A stretch of 64,000 nucleotides of DNA from Mucilaginibacter sp. OK268 (lineage in GTDB: Bacteria > Bacteroidota > Bacteroidia > Sphingobacteriales > Sphingobacteriaceae), in NCBI RefSeq assembly GCF_900103125.1, contig NZ_FNJV01000007.1:310001-374000 (forward strand). The letters run 5' to 3'. The notes beneath the pieces were generated by a model. That model searched no databases, was not told the origin of the DNA, and worked only from the letters and a program-made list of their open reading frames with translations. The translations under genes and the position numbers were made by a program. Below, one piece after another: positions 1 to 9,040 of this stretch (its first letter is position 1; each line of letters starts with the position of its first letter).

Positions 1-29
1 TTTTGCCATCGGTAAAAGCCGCTCCTTTT

Positions 30-1817
30 TTATTCCTGTATTTCTATGGCGCTTAATTTTGCTTCCGAGCAGGTTAGCTCCCCGATCCAATCCTGGAATC
101 TAAGATGCTTCTGGCCGGTAGCTTCCGTGAAAAGTGTTTTATAATAGCTGATACCATCCTGTAACTGTAACTTGAACTTCATCAGTTGTTTCTTCTTTTT
201 ATCGCTCAGATCCTTCAATTGAGATTGGAGGTCACGCTGCAAATAATCAATATACAGGTTCAGCTCTTTGATAAACATATGCGGTCTCCTGATCTTACCC
301 AATAGATCAACCGTGCCATAGATATGATTGATCATTTCGTCCAGGGTATAGATCCGGGAAAAATAAGCCAGATTGGGCCCGGGGCAGATAGCAACCGCTT
401 TGTTTTCCCTGGGTTTCAGCATATCGTACCTGATATAGGCGGAGGCGCAAAGGCCTTCACAAAGGCATGTTTTTTCAACGACGGATTGATATTGTTGCTC
501 ATATACCGGCCCGGGAAGATGCAGTGTATTCAATTGCCTTAGTTTTAGCTGCTGGTACTCCCTGGAAGCGGTACAGATCGGTTTTTCTGTAAATTCCGTA
601 TTCGTGCATAAGTACTTTTTGGTACAGGGACTGCCTGGACGGTTATGACCCAGCCGTTCGAGGCGTTGTGTTTCTGCTGTGCTCTTTTTAAAGTTATTGA
701 ATAAAATACCAAGGGGAGAGGCACCACTCACATAATAATCGTCTTCCTCCGCGTGTTCCAGTTGCTCCAGAGTTTCCTGATCCACATTGGTGACCTCCGG
801 GACGAGTAAAAAAGGGCTGCCCCAGCCAGTAGCGTCCATCTCGTAGTGGTCCAGTAGAAATTCGTTTTCCGAAGCTGTACCGATCCCGCCCTGAACGCTC
901 AACCTTTGTACTGGTGTTTCCATGCAGGTAATGCCTTTCTCCAATAAAGCGTTTTGGTAACCCTGAAAAAGCTCTACAACCATTTCCCGGCGCTTCTCCC
1001 TGAATTCTTCCAGGATCGGCCCAAGCAGGTGCCCTTCTGTCGCGAACGCATGGCCGCCGCAATTGAGCCCGGATTCCACCCGAAATTCGGATACCCATAT
1101 ACCCTTTTTAGCTAAAAACTTAGCCTGGATAAATGCGGAGCGGAAATCACTCACCTTCAGGATAACCTTTTTACGGAGCAATCCGTTTTCGTCAGGGTAG
1201 AAATCCGCGAACGTTTCCAGGTAACTGTATAACCGCGGGTTCATGCCCGCGGACAGGATCACGGAGGATTGCAGGCAGCTCCGGGCAAAACCACGAAGGG
1301 CAGCTAATGCATCTGTATTCAGCTCACCACTGGAATCGCCGTTCGCTGTATAATTCATTTTATCCACTTTAGACATGATGTTGACATCAACCGGCCCCCG
1401 CTTCATTTCCCGTTTGAGCAATTCCTGGAAGTGTGTTTTTTGCCATTCGTCGCTCAGCTCCAGCATCAGGTCATATCCCTGTTTTAAACGCGCGTGTTCA
1501 GGAAGCAGTTCAAAATAACGGCATAAGTCGTTCCCGGCTTCGAATGGCAAAGCTTTCATCGCCTCAAACTGCCGGTTAACCAGGCGGTCGATCAGGTCCA
1601 GGTAGGCGGTGATCCTCCTGGCCCTTGCATCCTCTTCCTTTTTTAAAATAGGTATATAGGCTTCGCCACTCAACCGGGCATGGTATTGCCGCATCCTTTC
1701 TGTCAGTTCATCATCCACAATGGACACGGTGGACGATATGCCGTAACGGGCGACCTTTAAAGGCGTGTCAATGGAATAACCCAGTCCCAATACAGGGATA
1801 TGAAATGTATGGCTCAT
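30..1817 (-). CDS. uncharacterised cysteine-rich TIM-barrel-like protein
   Basis: I do not recognise a named family for this 595-residue protein. The N-terminus (PVLGLGYSIDTPLKVARYG) and the central VQGGIGT...GWGSPFLLVPE stretch (about residues 309-340) look like strands and phosphate-binding turns of FMN-type TIM barrels, so a flavin oxidoreductase fold is a fair guess. Cysteines cluster in the second half (CTKKYLC, KTCLCEGLCAS, AICPG), as would suit an Fe-S cluster or Zn site; a further Cys lies in SGLNCGGHAF near residue 253. No signal peptide or membrane segment is seen. It lies 39 bp downstream of the RIC gene on the same strand, and so probably shares its operator and a role in nitrosative or low-oxygen stress. 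Function is not established. Confidence 0.6.
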   Translation of the reverse strand: MSHTFHIPVLGLGYSIDTPLKVARYGISSTVSIVDDELTERMRQYHARLSGEAYIPILKKEEDARARRITAYLDLIDRLVNRQFEAMKALPFEAGNDLCRYFELLPEHARLKQGYDLMLELSDEWQKTHFQELLKREMKRGPVDVNIMSKVDKMNYTANGDSSGELNTDALAALRGFARSCLQSSVILSAGMNPRLYSYLETFADFYPDENGLLRKKVILKVSDFRSAFIQAKFLAKKGIWVSEFRVESGLNCGGHAFATEGHLLGPILEEFREKRREMVVELFQGYQNALLEKGITCMETPVQRLSVQGGIGTASENEFLLDHYEMDATGWGSPFLLVPEVTNVDQETLEQLEHAEEDDYYVSGASPLGILFNNFKKSTAETQRLERLGHNRPGSPCTKKYLCTNTEFTEKPICTASREYQQLKLRQLNTLHLPGPVYEQQYQSVVEKTCLCEGLCASAYIRYDMLKPRENKAVAICPGPNLAYFSRIYTLDEMINHIYGTVDLLGKIRRPHMFIKELNLYIDYLQRDLQSQLKDLSDKKKKQLMKFKLQLQDGISYYKTLFTEATGQKHLRFQDWIGELTCSEAKLSAIEIQE

Positions 1818-1856
1818 ATTGATATTTTTGATTGATTTAAATTTTAATAAATACGT

Positions 1857-2828
1857 TCACCTGGTGATCAGTCCTCCTGACCTCATGAGCGCTTCCATTT
1901 CAATAGCTTTAGGAAAGAGGATATTATTTTCCAGGTGGAGGTGCAGGTAGATGTCCTCCTCATAAGCTGCAAGCAGCTTGTAGAGTATAGCGCAGGCGTT
2001 GGACGTATAGGCTGGAGCTGTATAGTCATTGGTCTGTTGCCTGATCAGCCGGAAATCTTCCAGCACCTTCCTACCTTCCGCCTGCGTCAAATGGAGGAAT
2101 CCGGAAACGGGCCCGAAATCTGCTTCCCTTATTGTCGTTTCGTTTTTATAGGCTGCACATAGCGCAGTGATATAGGGGAACCATGTTCTTTCCTCTTTGA
2201 TTCCTTTTAATTCGAGTGTTCTTCCGGTGCCCGCAAATAAATCCGCGACCCGCTTAATTTCCGGGTGGTGTACCCTGTCGGATTCAGCGGCTTTATACGC
2301 CAGTGAGGTGATAAACCCGGTTTGCATACTGACAAAACGGTGATGAAACTCAATGATATATTTTGTCAGGAAAGCCAGGTCCCAGTTGGAGTAATTTGTT
2401 CCCTTGTCAGGCTCCACCGAATCTGTTTTAAACAATAACTGCCTGACATCGATATACGGAAGTTTCTTTTCGTCGCAGGCTTGTTGAAGGGTTCTGTTTC
2501 CGTTACAGATGAAGTCGATATCCAGGCTTTTCAACACCCGGGCTTTCCGGTAATCCAGGGAGACGATGCTGCCAATGGTTTCCTGATCTTCATTCGTGTC
2601 CTTTTTGATCACCTTGATCTGCCAGATCAGCGGGCCGTTTTTCAGTGTTTCCCATTGAAAAGCAGCTCCGCGTTTAGCCTGTAGGTCGTCATAAAATGAA
2701 CCCGGGTCATGGTCGTCGCGGATAACCAATACCCTTCCGGGATTTAAGGAGTCGAATTTTTCAAAGATGGCTGCATGCCTCAAACCCGGTTCAATTGCTC
2801 TTACATCTATTATCTCGTGTGTGTCCAT
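1857..2828 (-). CDS. RIC-family di-iron protein (DUF2249 + ScdA_N + hemerythrin)
   Basis: Repair-of-iron-centres type protein (ScdA/YtfE/NorA family), expected to be cytoplasmic and to protect or repair Fe-S proteins after NO or oxidative damage. Three parts are visible in 323 residues: a DUF2249-like domain (about 1-75), a ScdA N-terminal-like segment with the invariant-looking Cys (FICNGNRTLQQAC, about 105-120), and a hemerythrin-like helical domain (about 150-310) with FHHRF, HHPE, KEERTWFPYI and the terminal HLHLENNILFPKA motif. One usual ligand looks lost: the E-H pair that normally precedes a Gly in helix 3 reads L-T (HLTQAEGR). A CRP/FNR-type box lies 54 bp upstream. First gene of a two-gene unit with the cysteine-rich protein. 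Confidence 0.85.
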   Translation of the reverse strand: MDTHEIIDVRAIEPGLRHAAIFEKFDSLNPGRVLVIRDDHDPGSFYDDLQAKRGAAFQWETLKNGPLIWQIKVIKKDTNEDQETIGSIVSLDYRKARVLKSLDIDFICNGNRTLQQACDEKKLPYIDVRQLLFKTDSVEPDKGTNYSNWDLAFLTKYIIEFHHRFVSMQTGFITSLAYKAAESDRVHHPEIKRVADLFAGTGRTLELKGIKEERTWFPYITALCAAYKNETTIREADFGPVSGFLHLTQAEGRKVLEDFRLIRQQTNDYTAPAYTSNACAILYKLLAAYEEDIYLHLHLENNILFPKAIEMEALMRSGGLITR

Positions 2829-2874
2829 TGCAGGAATTTGTCTGCAAAGCTATTTTCTGAAGGTCGTTCAATAA

Positions 2875-2888
2875 ATGACCATGATCAT
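2875..2888. promoter_or_regulatory. CRP/FNR-type box upstream of the RIC gene
   Basis: ATGAC-CATG-ATCAT, a TGA-N6-TCA palindrome. Its centre is 54 bp before the RIC start on the minus strand. Same motif class as twelve other sites in the window. The 341-bp gap between RIC and ccoI holds this box, the ccoI box and two hairpins. Confidence 0.65.
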
Positions 2889-3084
2889 ATACTGCCCAAT
2901 TTGACATTATTTTATTTCGGAACGGAAAATATGGACAGGCTTATTAAAAGAGACGTTACCGTTAAAATGGAACCAGAGCCATAAAAAACGGGTTTTTCGA
3001 CAATAAAACAGGACCGGCAGGAGCGGCGATGGAAATGGAGGATGGGCTGGCTTTTTCTCAATTAAAATATTTCAGGAACTAAAA

Positions 3085-3098
3085 GTGACGGGTATCAT
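3085..3098. promoter_or_regulatory. CRP/FNR-type box upstream of ccoI
   Basis: GTGAC-GGGT-ATCAT, centre 79 bp before the ccoI ATG. It is nearly the same sequence as the box upstream of the FixL-like kinase (GTGAC-GGTA-ATCAT), and both are followed by a T-run, suggesting common control of the sensor and the oxidase cluster. Confidence 0.7.
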
Positions 3099-3108
3099 TT
3101 TTTTAAGT

Positions 3109-3127
3109 CCCCGGGATCATTCCGGGG
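3109..3127 (+). other. GC-rich hairpin in the ccoI leader
   Basis: CCCCGG, 7-nt loop, CCGGGG. It lies between the operator and the ccoI start and would be near the transcription start or in the 5' leader. No T-run follows, so it is not a standard terminator. Confidence 0.4.
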
Positions 3128-3140
3128 GGAACACATATCC

Positions 3141-3164
3141 TTCATTTTTGGGCAAGAAAATGAA
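3141..3164 (+). other. inverted repeat just before the ccoI start codon
   Basis: Perfect 8-bp arms TTCATTTT / AAAATGAA separated by 8 nt, ending 5 nt before the ATG at 3170. If transcribed it would enclose the ribosome-binding region and could limit translation. The arms are A/T-rich, so chance is possible. Confidence 0.35.
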
Positions 3165-3169
3165 GTAAA

Positions 3170-5560
3170 ATGCCGGAAACCATAACTCATGTCAAAACCA
3201 GCTGCTATCATTGCGGTGACGAATGCCTGACCTCATCCTATCAAATAGAAGAAAAGCAATTCTGCTGTCAGGGTTGCCAGAGCGTCTATGAAATATTGTC
3301 CGGTGCCGGGCTTTGCAGCTATTATCATTATAATGATCACCCGGGAGCAACACGTTCAAGAACGGATAAACGGTTTGATTACCTGAGTGATCCGGTGATT
3401 CTGGCCGGGCTGCTGGATTACACGGATGAACATTTGTCGGTTATTACCCTGTATATTCCGCAGATCCATTGCAGTTCCTGTCTTTGGTTACTGGAACAAT
3501 TGAATCGTTTTAACCCGTCCATCTATTATTCAAGGGTGGATTTTCTAAAGAAGCAACTGATCGTGCGGTTCGACCCCAGGGCGTTCAGCCTGCAGCAACT
3601 GGTGGAGCTCCTGTATGACCTGGGTTATGAACCGCTGATCAGCCTGCAGGATATTATCCAAAAGCAAAACAAAGCAGAAAAAGGCAACCTCGTGCAAAAG
3701 ATCGCTGTGGCGGGTTTTTGTTTTGGTAATGTCATGCTGCTCAGCTTTCCGGAATATTTCGGGCTTTCGGGTTATGAACAGACATTCAGTCATTTTTTTG
3801 GTTACCTGAACATCCTGTTTACCTTGCCGGTTGTATTTTTTAGCGGTCGCGGCTACTTTATTTCTGCCTGGCATAACTTAAAAAACGGGATACTGAATAT
3901 CGATTTTCCGCTGGCGCTGGGTATTGCGGTGTTATTTCTCCGGACTGCGGTGGAAGTCATTACGCATACAGGTGCGGGCTTTGCTGATACTTTATGCGGG
4001 CTGGTATTTTTCCTGTTGGTGGGACGATTCGTCCAGCAGAAAACCTATCATCATATTTCCTTTGAAAGGGATTACCGTTCTTTCTTTCCGGTAGCAGTTC
4101 AGATCATCGAAGAGGGAAGAGAAAAACCGGTACCGCTTTCCGGCCTGGTGACCGGGCATCGTATGGTGATCCGCCACAATGAGATCATTCCCGCTGATGC
4201 GATCCTGCTGAAGGGACAGGCCCTGATCGATTTCAGCTTCGTAACCGGGGAATCGGTACCTGTTAACAAAACATTAGGAGAGATCATTTACGCAGGGGGG
4301 CGGCAGACTGGCGAGGCTATTGAATTGGAAGTGATCAAGCCCGTCTCTCAAAGCTACCTGACCCAACTGTGGAATAATGAGGCGTTTACCCGAAAACAGG
4401 ATAACCGCATGAAAACCTTTAATGAAAGGGTGAGTAAATATTTTACGATCATTTTGATCGCCATTGCTGTTGGCTCCCTGCTGGCCTGGCTGCCGTTTAA
4501 TTACAGGCGTGGGATCGATGCCTTTACCGCGGTGCTCATCGTAGCCTGCCCCTGTGCGCTGGCATTAAGTACCCCATTTACGATGTCGGCCGCGTTAAGC
4601 ATTTTTGACCGTAACCTTTTTTACCTCAAAAATACCGCGGTGGTGGAGCAGATGGCCCGCGTGAACACGCTGGTTATGGATAAGACAGGCACGATCACGA
4701 CCGGCCGCGGCAAACGTATCGATCTATCCGGAGCCTTGACAGGGGAGCAGCAACAATTGATCTACAGCGCCTGTGTTAATTCGATTCACCCCCTGAGCCG
4801 TATGATCTGCCAATACTTCGGGGCTTTGGAAAAACTCCCCGTGACGTATTACAAGGAATTACCCGGGAAAGGGATTACGGCCATTATCGGTGGTCATCTG
4901 CTGCGTATCGGCAGCGGTAAGTTTATCTTCGGCGATTTTAAGGAAACCAAACTAATGACCCGCGTTCACCTGATGATCGATGGCAGCTTTCTGGGCTATT
5001 TTACCTTTTTACAGGAATATCGGGAGGGCATGGAAAGGATAGGGGAGTTAAAGTCTGCCTATTCCCTTTACCTGCTGTCCGGCGATCAGGACCATGAACG
5101 GGACGAATTGCTCCGGTTCTTTCCTGATGAGGGGCACCTGTATTTCAGCCAATCCCCACAGCAGAAGCTTGACCGGGTCGAAACACTCCGGCAGCAGGGG
5201 AACAAAGTCATGATGCTGGGCGATGGTCTGAATGACTCCGGAGCTTTGAAACAAAGCGACCTGGGCGTAGCAGTGACGGATGATGTAAATAATTTTTCGC
5301 CGGGTAGTGACGCGATCCTCGACGGCCGTTCTTTTCATAAATTGCCGGCATTCCTGCGTTTTTCAAAAGACACCGTTCATATCATCCATACCTCTTTCCT
5401 GATCTCGCTCACGTATAACCTGGTCGGTCTGAGTTATGCGGTCACCGGTCGTCTGTCACCCCTGGTGGCAGCGGTACTGATGCCGCTAAGCACCGTGACC
5501 ATCATCTCATTTACCACGCTCGCCACTCATTTTGCCGCGAAAAGGAGAAAATTGATATGA
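3170..5560 (+). CDS. ccoI: CcoI/FixI heavy-metal P-type ATPase
   Basis: P1B-type copper ATPase that supplies copper for cbb3 oxidase assembly, in the inner membrane. In order: an N-terminal cysteine-rich metal-binding domain (CYHCGDECL, FCCQGCQSVYE, residues 10-45), an HMA-like domain with HCSSC (about 102), transmembrane helices, the TGES actuator motif, the CPC transport motif (C460-P-C462), the phosphorylation site DKTGT (D504) and the hinge GDGLND. Length of 796 is usual for CcoI. The stop TGA overlaps the ccoS start (ATGA), so translation is coupled. It leads the cbb3 cluster, with its own CRP/FNR box 79 bp upstream. Identification rests on the two Cys-rich N-terminal domains plus context. 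Confidence 0.95.
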   Translation: MPETITHVKTSCYHCGDECLTSSYQIEEKQFCCQGCQSVYEILSGAGLCSYYHYNDHPGATRSRTDKRFDYLSDPVILAGLLDYTDEHLSVITLYIPQIHCSSCLWLLEQLNRFNPSIYYSRVDFLKKQLIVRFDPRAFSLQQLVELLYDLGYEPLISLQDIIQKQNKAEKGNLVQKIAVAGFCFGNVMLLSFPEYFGLSGYEQTFSHFFGYLNILFTLPVVFFSGRGYFISAWHNLKNGILNIDFPLALGIAVLFLRTAVEVITHTGAGFADTLCGLVFFLLVGRFVQQKTYHHISFERDYRSFFPVAVQIIEEGREKPVPLSGLVTGHRMVIRHNEIIPADAILLKGQALIDFSFVTGESVPVNKTLGEIIYAGGRQTGEAIELEVIKPVSQSYLTQLWNNEAFTRKQDNRMKTFNERVSKYFTIILIAIAVGSLLAWLPFNYRRGIDAFTAVLIVACPCALALSTPFTMSAALSIFDRNLFYLKNTAVVEQMARVNTLVMDKTGTITTGRGKRIDLSGALTGEQQQLIYSACVNSIHPLSRMICQYFGALEKLPVTYYKELPGKGITAIIGGHLLRIGSGKFIFGDFKETKLMTRVHLMIDGSFLGYFTFLQEYREGMERIGELKSAYSLYLLSGDQDHERDELLRFFPDEGHLYFSQSPQQKLDRVETLRQQGNKVMMLGDGLNDSGALKQSDLGVAVTDDVNNFSPGSDAILDGRSFHKLPAFLRFSKDTVHIIHTSFLISLTYNLVGLSYAVTGRLSPLVAAVLMPLSTVTIISFTTLATHFAAKRRKLI

Positions 5561-5718
5561 ATATCATCTATTTCCTGATCGGCTGCAGCGTTTTGCTTGC
5601 CCTGATCTTCCTGGGCGCATTTTTCTGGGCCCAGCGCAGTGGACAAAATGATGACCTCTATACACCATCGATGCGGATCCTGCTGGACGATGACGAGCCT
5701 AAAGCTGATGAAAAATGA
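5557..5718 (+). CDS. ccoS: CcoS, cbb3 oxidase maturation protein
   Basis: A 53-residue protein starting MNIIYFLIGCSVLLAL. It has one N-terminal membrane helix (about 4-25) ending in the CcoS-type motif GAFFWAQRSGQNDD, followed by an acidic tail (LLDDDEP). CcoS is needed for cofactor insertion into cbb3 oxidase in other bacteria. The ATG overlaps the ccoI stop, which supports the start. The stop codon TGA (5716-5718) is itself part of the operator that precedes ccoNO. Confidence 0.93.
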   Translation: MNIIYFLIGCSVLLALIFLGAFFWAQRSGQNDDLYTPSMRILLDDDEPKADEK

Positions 5719-5728
5719 TTTCAATCAT
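5715..5728. promoter_or_regulatory. palindromic CRP/FNR-type box upstream of ccoNO
   Basis: ATGAT-TTCA-ATCAT, perfect half-sites. It sits inside a longer inverted repeat, 5711-5732, with 10-bp arms AAAAATGATT / AATCATTTTT around TC. Centre is 82 bp before the ccoNO start. The TGA of the left half-site is the ccoS stop codon. The longer repeat could also act as a weak terminator after ccoS. Confidence 0.75.
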
Positions 5729-5803
5729 TTTTAAAGCTCCCTGTCGTCATGCGGCCACCCAATAAGCCTTAATAATTTTACCACTATAAACAGAGATCAA
5801 TTT

Positions 5804-7918
5804 ATGCAACCCGAAAAATTTTACTATGACAACAAGATCGTCCGGAATTTTGGTATTGCTACCGTAGTCTGGGGGATCATCGGCATGACCGTTGGCCTGA
5901 TCGCGGCCATCCAGTTATTTCAACCGGGCGCCAATATGCACAACCAGTATACCACCTTCGGACGCATCCGGCCACTGCACACCAACGCGGTCATTTTCGC
6001 CTTTGTAGGCAACGCTATTTTTATGGGGGTGTATTACTCCCTGCAGCGGCTGCTGAAGGCAAGAATGTTCAGTGATATGCTTAGCCAGATCCATTTCTGG
6101 GGCTGGCAGCTGATCATCGTTTCTGCCGTCATTACCCTGCCGCTCGGTTTTACCACCTCACATGAATATGCGGAACTGGAATGGCCGATAGATATCGCCA
6201 TCACTATCATCTGGGTGGTGTTTGGCTGGAATATGTTCGGTACCATTTTCAAACGCCGCGAAAGACATCTTTATGTAGCGATCTGGTTTTACATTGCCAC
6301 ATTTGTTACCATTGCAGTGCTGCACATCGTCAACTCTTTTGAGCTGCCGGTATCTCCCCTTAAAAGTTATATGGTTTACGCCGGTGTACAGGACGCGCTG
6401 GTTCAATGGTGGTACGGCCATAATGCTGTCGCATTTTTCCTGACCACGCCTTATTTGGGCATGATGTATTATTTCCTGCCGAAAATGGCTAACCGCCCTA
6501 TCTATTCTTATAAACTAAGTATCCTGCACTTCTGGGCGCTGATCTTTATTTATATATGGGCCGGCCCTCACCACTTGCTATACACCACACTGCCGGGCTG
6601 GGCCCAATCATTGGGTGTCGCCTTTTCCATCATGCTGATCGCTCCGAGCTGGGGTGGCATGATCAACGGTTTACTGACCCTTCGCGGAGCCTGGGATAAG
6701 GTAAGAGATGACGTGATCTTGAAGTTTATGGTTGTCGGGCTGACTGCCTATGGCATGGCCACCTTCGAAGGACCGATGCTTTCCCTCAAACAAGTGAACG
6801 GTATCGCGCATTTCAGCGACTGGATCATTGCTCACGTGCACGTCGGTGCACTGGGTTGGAATGGTTTCCTAACTTTTGCTATCCTGTACTGGCTCATACC
6901 CCGTATTTATAAAACAGAATTGTTCTCCAAAAAGATGGCTTCCTTCCATTTCTGGATCGGGACCCTTGGCATCCTTTTCTACGCCATCCCGATGTATTGG
7001 GCGGGTTTTACACAAAGCCTGATGCTGAAGGAGTTTACGCCCGAAGGCATGTTAAAATATCCTAACTTTTTAGAAACTACGCTCCAGATCCTGCCCATGC
7101 ATATGATGCGTGCCGCAGGGGGCGCGATGTACCTGCTGGGTGTTATCGTTATGGGATATAACCTTACCAGAACCGCCTTGCAGGGCAAACTGGTGGCCAA
7201 TGAAGCGGCGCAAGCTATGCCCCTGGTACCTGCTCAGGAGGTCGCCAGAGAAAGCAGCTGGCACCGCCGGCTGGAGCGCCGGCCTATCCAGATGCTGATC
7301 GCCGCGTTACTGGTTATCCTTGTCGGCACCTTTGTGGAGCTGATGCCTACCTTAACGATTTCTTCTAATATCCCAACTATCGCGGCGGTTAAGCCTTATA
7401 CACCGCTGGAACTGCAGGGCAGGGACCTCTATATCCGGGAAGGCTGTTCCAACTGTCACTCGCAGACCGTCAGACCGTTCCGTTCAGAAACAGAACGGTA
7501 TGGGGAGTACAGTAAAGCCGGCGAATTCGTTTACGATCATCCTTTTTTATGGGGATCCAAACGTACGGGGCCCGATCTAGCCAGGGAAGGGCAGAAATAC
7601 GGTAATGCCTGGCACTATAATCACCTCATGGACCCGCGCCTGATGTCGCCCGGCAGCATTATGCCGGAATATGACTGGCTGATCTCGCAGAAACTGGATA
7701 CGACCACGACACGGGCCAAAATACACGCCATGCGGATTCTGGGTGTTCCCTATCCTTTGGGATATGAAAATATAGCCAACCGCGACCTGGATAAACAGGC
7801 GAAACAGATCAGCGATAACCTGTACCTGGACAAGATCAGGGTTAAAAACAACCGGGAGATCATAGCGCTCATTGCCTACCTGCAGCGCCTGGGAACAGAT
7901 ATCAAAGCCAATAAATAG
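5804..7918 (+). CDS. ccoN: fused cbb3 oxidase subunits I and II (CcoN-CcoO)
   Basis: Catalytic subunit of the high-affinity cbb3 terminal oxidase fused to its monoheme cytochrome c subunit, in the inner membrane. Residues 1 to about 465 form the multi-helix heme-copper CcoN part, with His pairs such as HAHVHVGALGWNG and PHHLLYTTLP. After a linker and one more membrane helix (about 495-510), the CcoO part carries the heme c site CSNCH (about residue 548) and the axial Met in SIMPEYDWL. Separate CcoN and CcoO are usual in Proteobacteria; the fusion at 704 residues is characteristic of Bacteroidota. It has its own CRP/FNR box, so it can be expressed apart from ccoI-ccoS. Confidence 0.97.
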   Translation: MQPEKFYYDNKIVRNFGIATVVWGIIGMTVGLIAAIQLFQPGANMHNQYTTFGRIRPLHTNAVIFAFVGNAIFMGVYYSLQRLLKARMFSDMLSQIHFWGWQLIIVSAVITLPLGFTTSHEYAELEWPIDIAITIIWVVFGWNMFGTIFKRRERHLYVAIWFYIATFVTIAVLHIVNSFELPVSPLKSYMVYAGVQDALVQWWYGHNAVAFFLTTPYLGMMYYFLPKMANRPIYSYKLSILHFWALIFIYIWAGPHHLLYTTLPGWAQSLGVAFSIMLIAPSWGGMINGLLTLRGAWDKVRDDVILKFMVVGLTAYGMATFEGPMLSLKQVNGIAHFSDWIIAHVHVGALGWNGFLTFAILYWLIPRIYKTELFSKKMASFHFWIGTLGILFYAIPMYWAGFTQSLMLKEFTPEGMLKYPNFLETTLQILPMHMMRAAGGAMYLLGVIVMGYNLTRTALQGKLVANEAAQAMPLVPAQEVARESSWHRRLERRPIQMLIAALLVILVGTFVELMPTLTISSNIPTIAAVKPYTPLELQGRDLYIREGCSNCHSQTVRPFRSETERYGEYSKAGEFVYDHPFLWGSKRTGPDLAREGQKYGNAWHYNHLMDPRLMSPGSIMPEYDWLISQKLDTTTTRAKIHAMRILGVPYPLGYENIANRDLDKQAKQISDNLYLDKIRVKNNREIIALIAYLQRLGTDIKANK

Positions 7919-7943
7919 CCAGTAACCCTTAATAAGAAAGACC

Positions 7944-8135
7944 ATGTTTAAGCAATTTACCGAAAATATCAACGCAAACCAGGCCTACCTGCTTTTCTCC
8001 CTGGGGATATTCTTTGTGTTCTTTATCGTTGTAACGATCATGCTGATCCGTATCCGGAAACAGCATGTGGATCACATGCGTGATCTTCCCCTTCACGACA
8101 GTTTAACGGATTCAACACCACCTTTACAATCATGA
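7944..8135 (+). CDS. ccoQ: CcoQ-like small subunit
   Basis: A 63-residue protein with one membrane helix (about 13-36, AYLLFSLGIFFVFFIVVTIML), a basic RIRK stretch after it and a polar tail. Size and place between ccoNO and ccoP fit CcoQ, the small stabilising subunit, although CcoQ sequences are poorly conserved. Its end overlaps the ccoP start (8132-8135). Confidence 0.75.
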   Translation: MFKQFTENINANQAYLLFSLGIFFVFFIVVTIMLIRIRKQHVDHMRDLPLHDSLTDSTPPLQS

Positions 8136-9040
8136 AATACCACCGGATACTCCTGATGACAGCCTTGTTGCTGTTTGCTATACGGCCGGCCATGGCCGGC
8201 GACGACAGCCTGATACCCGGGGATGTCATGAACTATATCGGGTTTGGCGCCATTGTGAGCATGTTGCTGCTCTTCGTTATCGTCATGCTGGTGCTGTTAA
8301 AGACTTTTAAGATCCTGACCAGGGTCGTATTAAAGCAGCAGGGTTTGACAGCGGCAGAAATAGACGCCGAAATGAACCCTGTAAAACCTAAAAAAGAGAA
8401 GAAACCAAAAGCGGCGGTATGGGAAAAGCTTTTATCCCTTAAACCACTGACTGAAGAACAGGAACTGCTGATCGCCCATGATTATGATGGCATCCAGGAG
8501 CTCGACAACCCGATCCCCGCATGGTTCATGTACCTGTTTTACTGTACGATCATTTTCGCGGTGGGTTACCTGCTGAATTATCACGTATTTAAAACCGGGC
8601 AGCTGCAATATGCGGAGTACCGGACGGAAATGGCGCAGGCAGACATCGAAAAGAAAGCCTTTTTAAGTAAAGCTGCTAATCGCGTGGATGAAAATACCGT
8701 GAAGCTGCTGCACGATCCTGTGGTGATCGCCTCGGGACAGGCTATTTTCAAAAGTACCTGTGCCCCTTGTCATGGCGATCATGCCCAGGGAAACGTGGGC
8801 CCCAACCTGACCGACGATTACTGGTTGCATGGCGGCAAGATCAATGACCTCTTCAAAACCATTAAGTACGGGGTTTTATCGAAAGGTATGCCGACCTGGG
8901 AAAAACAACTATCACCCAAACAAATTTCCGATGTAGCCAATTACATCGAATCATTGCATGGTTCTAACCCCGCAGGGGCCAAGGCTCCTCAGGGAACCAA
9001 AGAAGCGGATACGGATCAAAAACTCGTTGCTAATAAATAA
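8132..9040 (+). CDS. ccoP: CcoP, cytochrome c subunit of cbb3 oxidase
   Basis: Membrane-anchored cytochrome c that feeds electrons to CcoNO. The 302-residue protein begins with a signal-like segment ending PAMAGDD, then a helix (about 30-55), a basic cytoplasmic loop (KPKKEKKPK), a second helix (about 127-150), and a periplasmic cytochrome c domain with one CAPCH heme site (about 210) and the axial Met in SKGMPTW. Proteobacterial CcoP is usually diheme; only one CxxCH is present here. It overlaps ccoQ by 4 bp and abuts ccoG with no gap. Confidence 0.93.
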   Translation: MKYHRILLMTALLLFAIRPAMAGDDSLIPGDVMNYIGFGAIVSMLLLFVIVMLVLLKTFKILTRVVLKQQGLTAAEIDAEMNPVKPKKEKKPKAAVWEKLLSLKPLTEEQELLIAHDYDGIQELDNPIPAWFMYLFYCTIIFAVGYLLNYHVFKTGQLQYAEYRTEMAQADIEKKAFLSKAANRVDENTVKLLHDPVVIASGQAIFKSTCAPCHGDHAQGNVGPNLTDDYWLHGGKINDLFKTIKYGVLSKGMPTWEKQLSPKQISDVANYIESLHGSNPAGAKAPQGTKEADTDQKLVANK

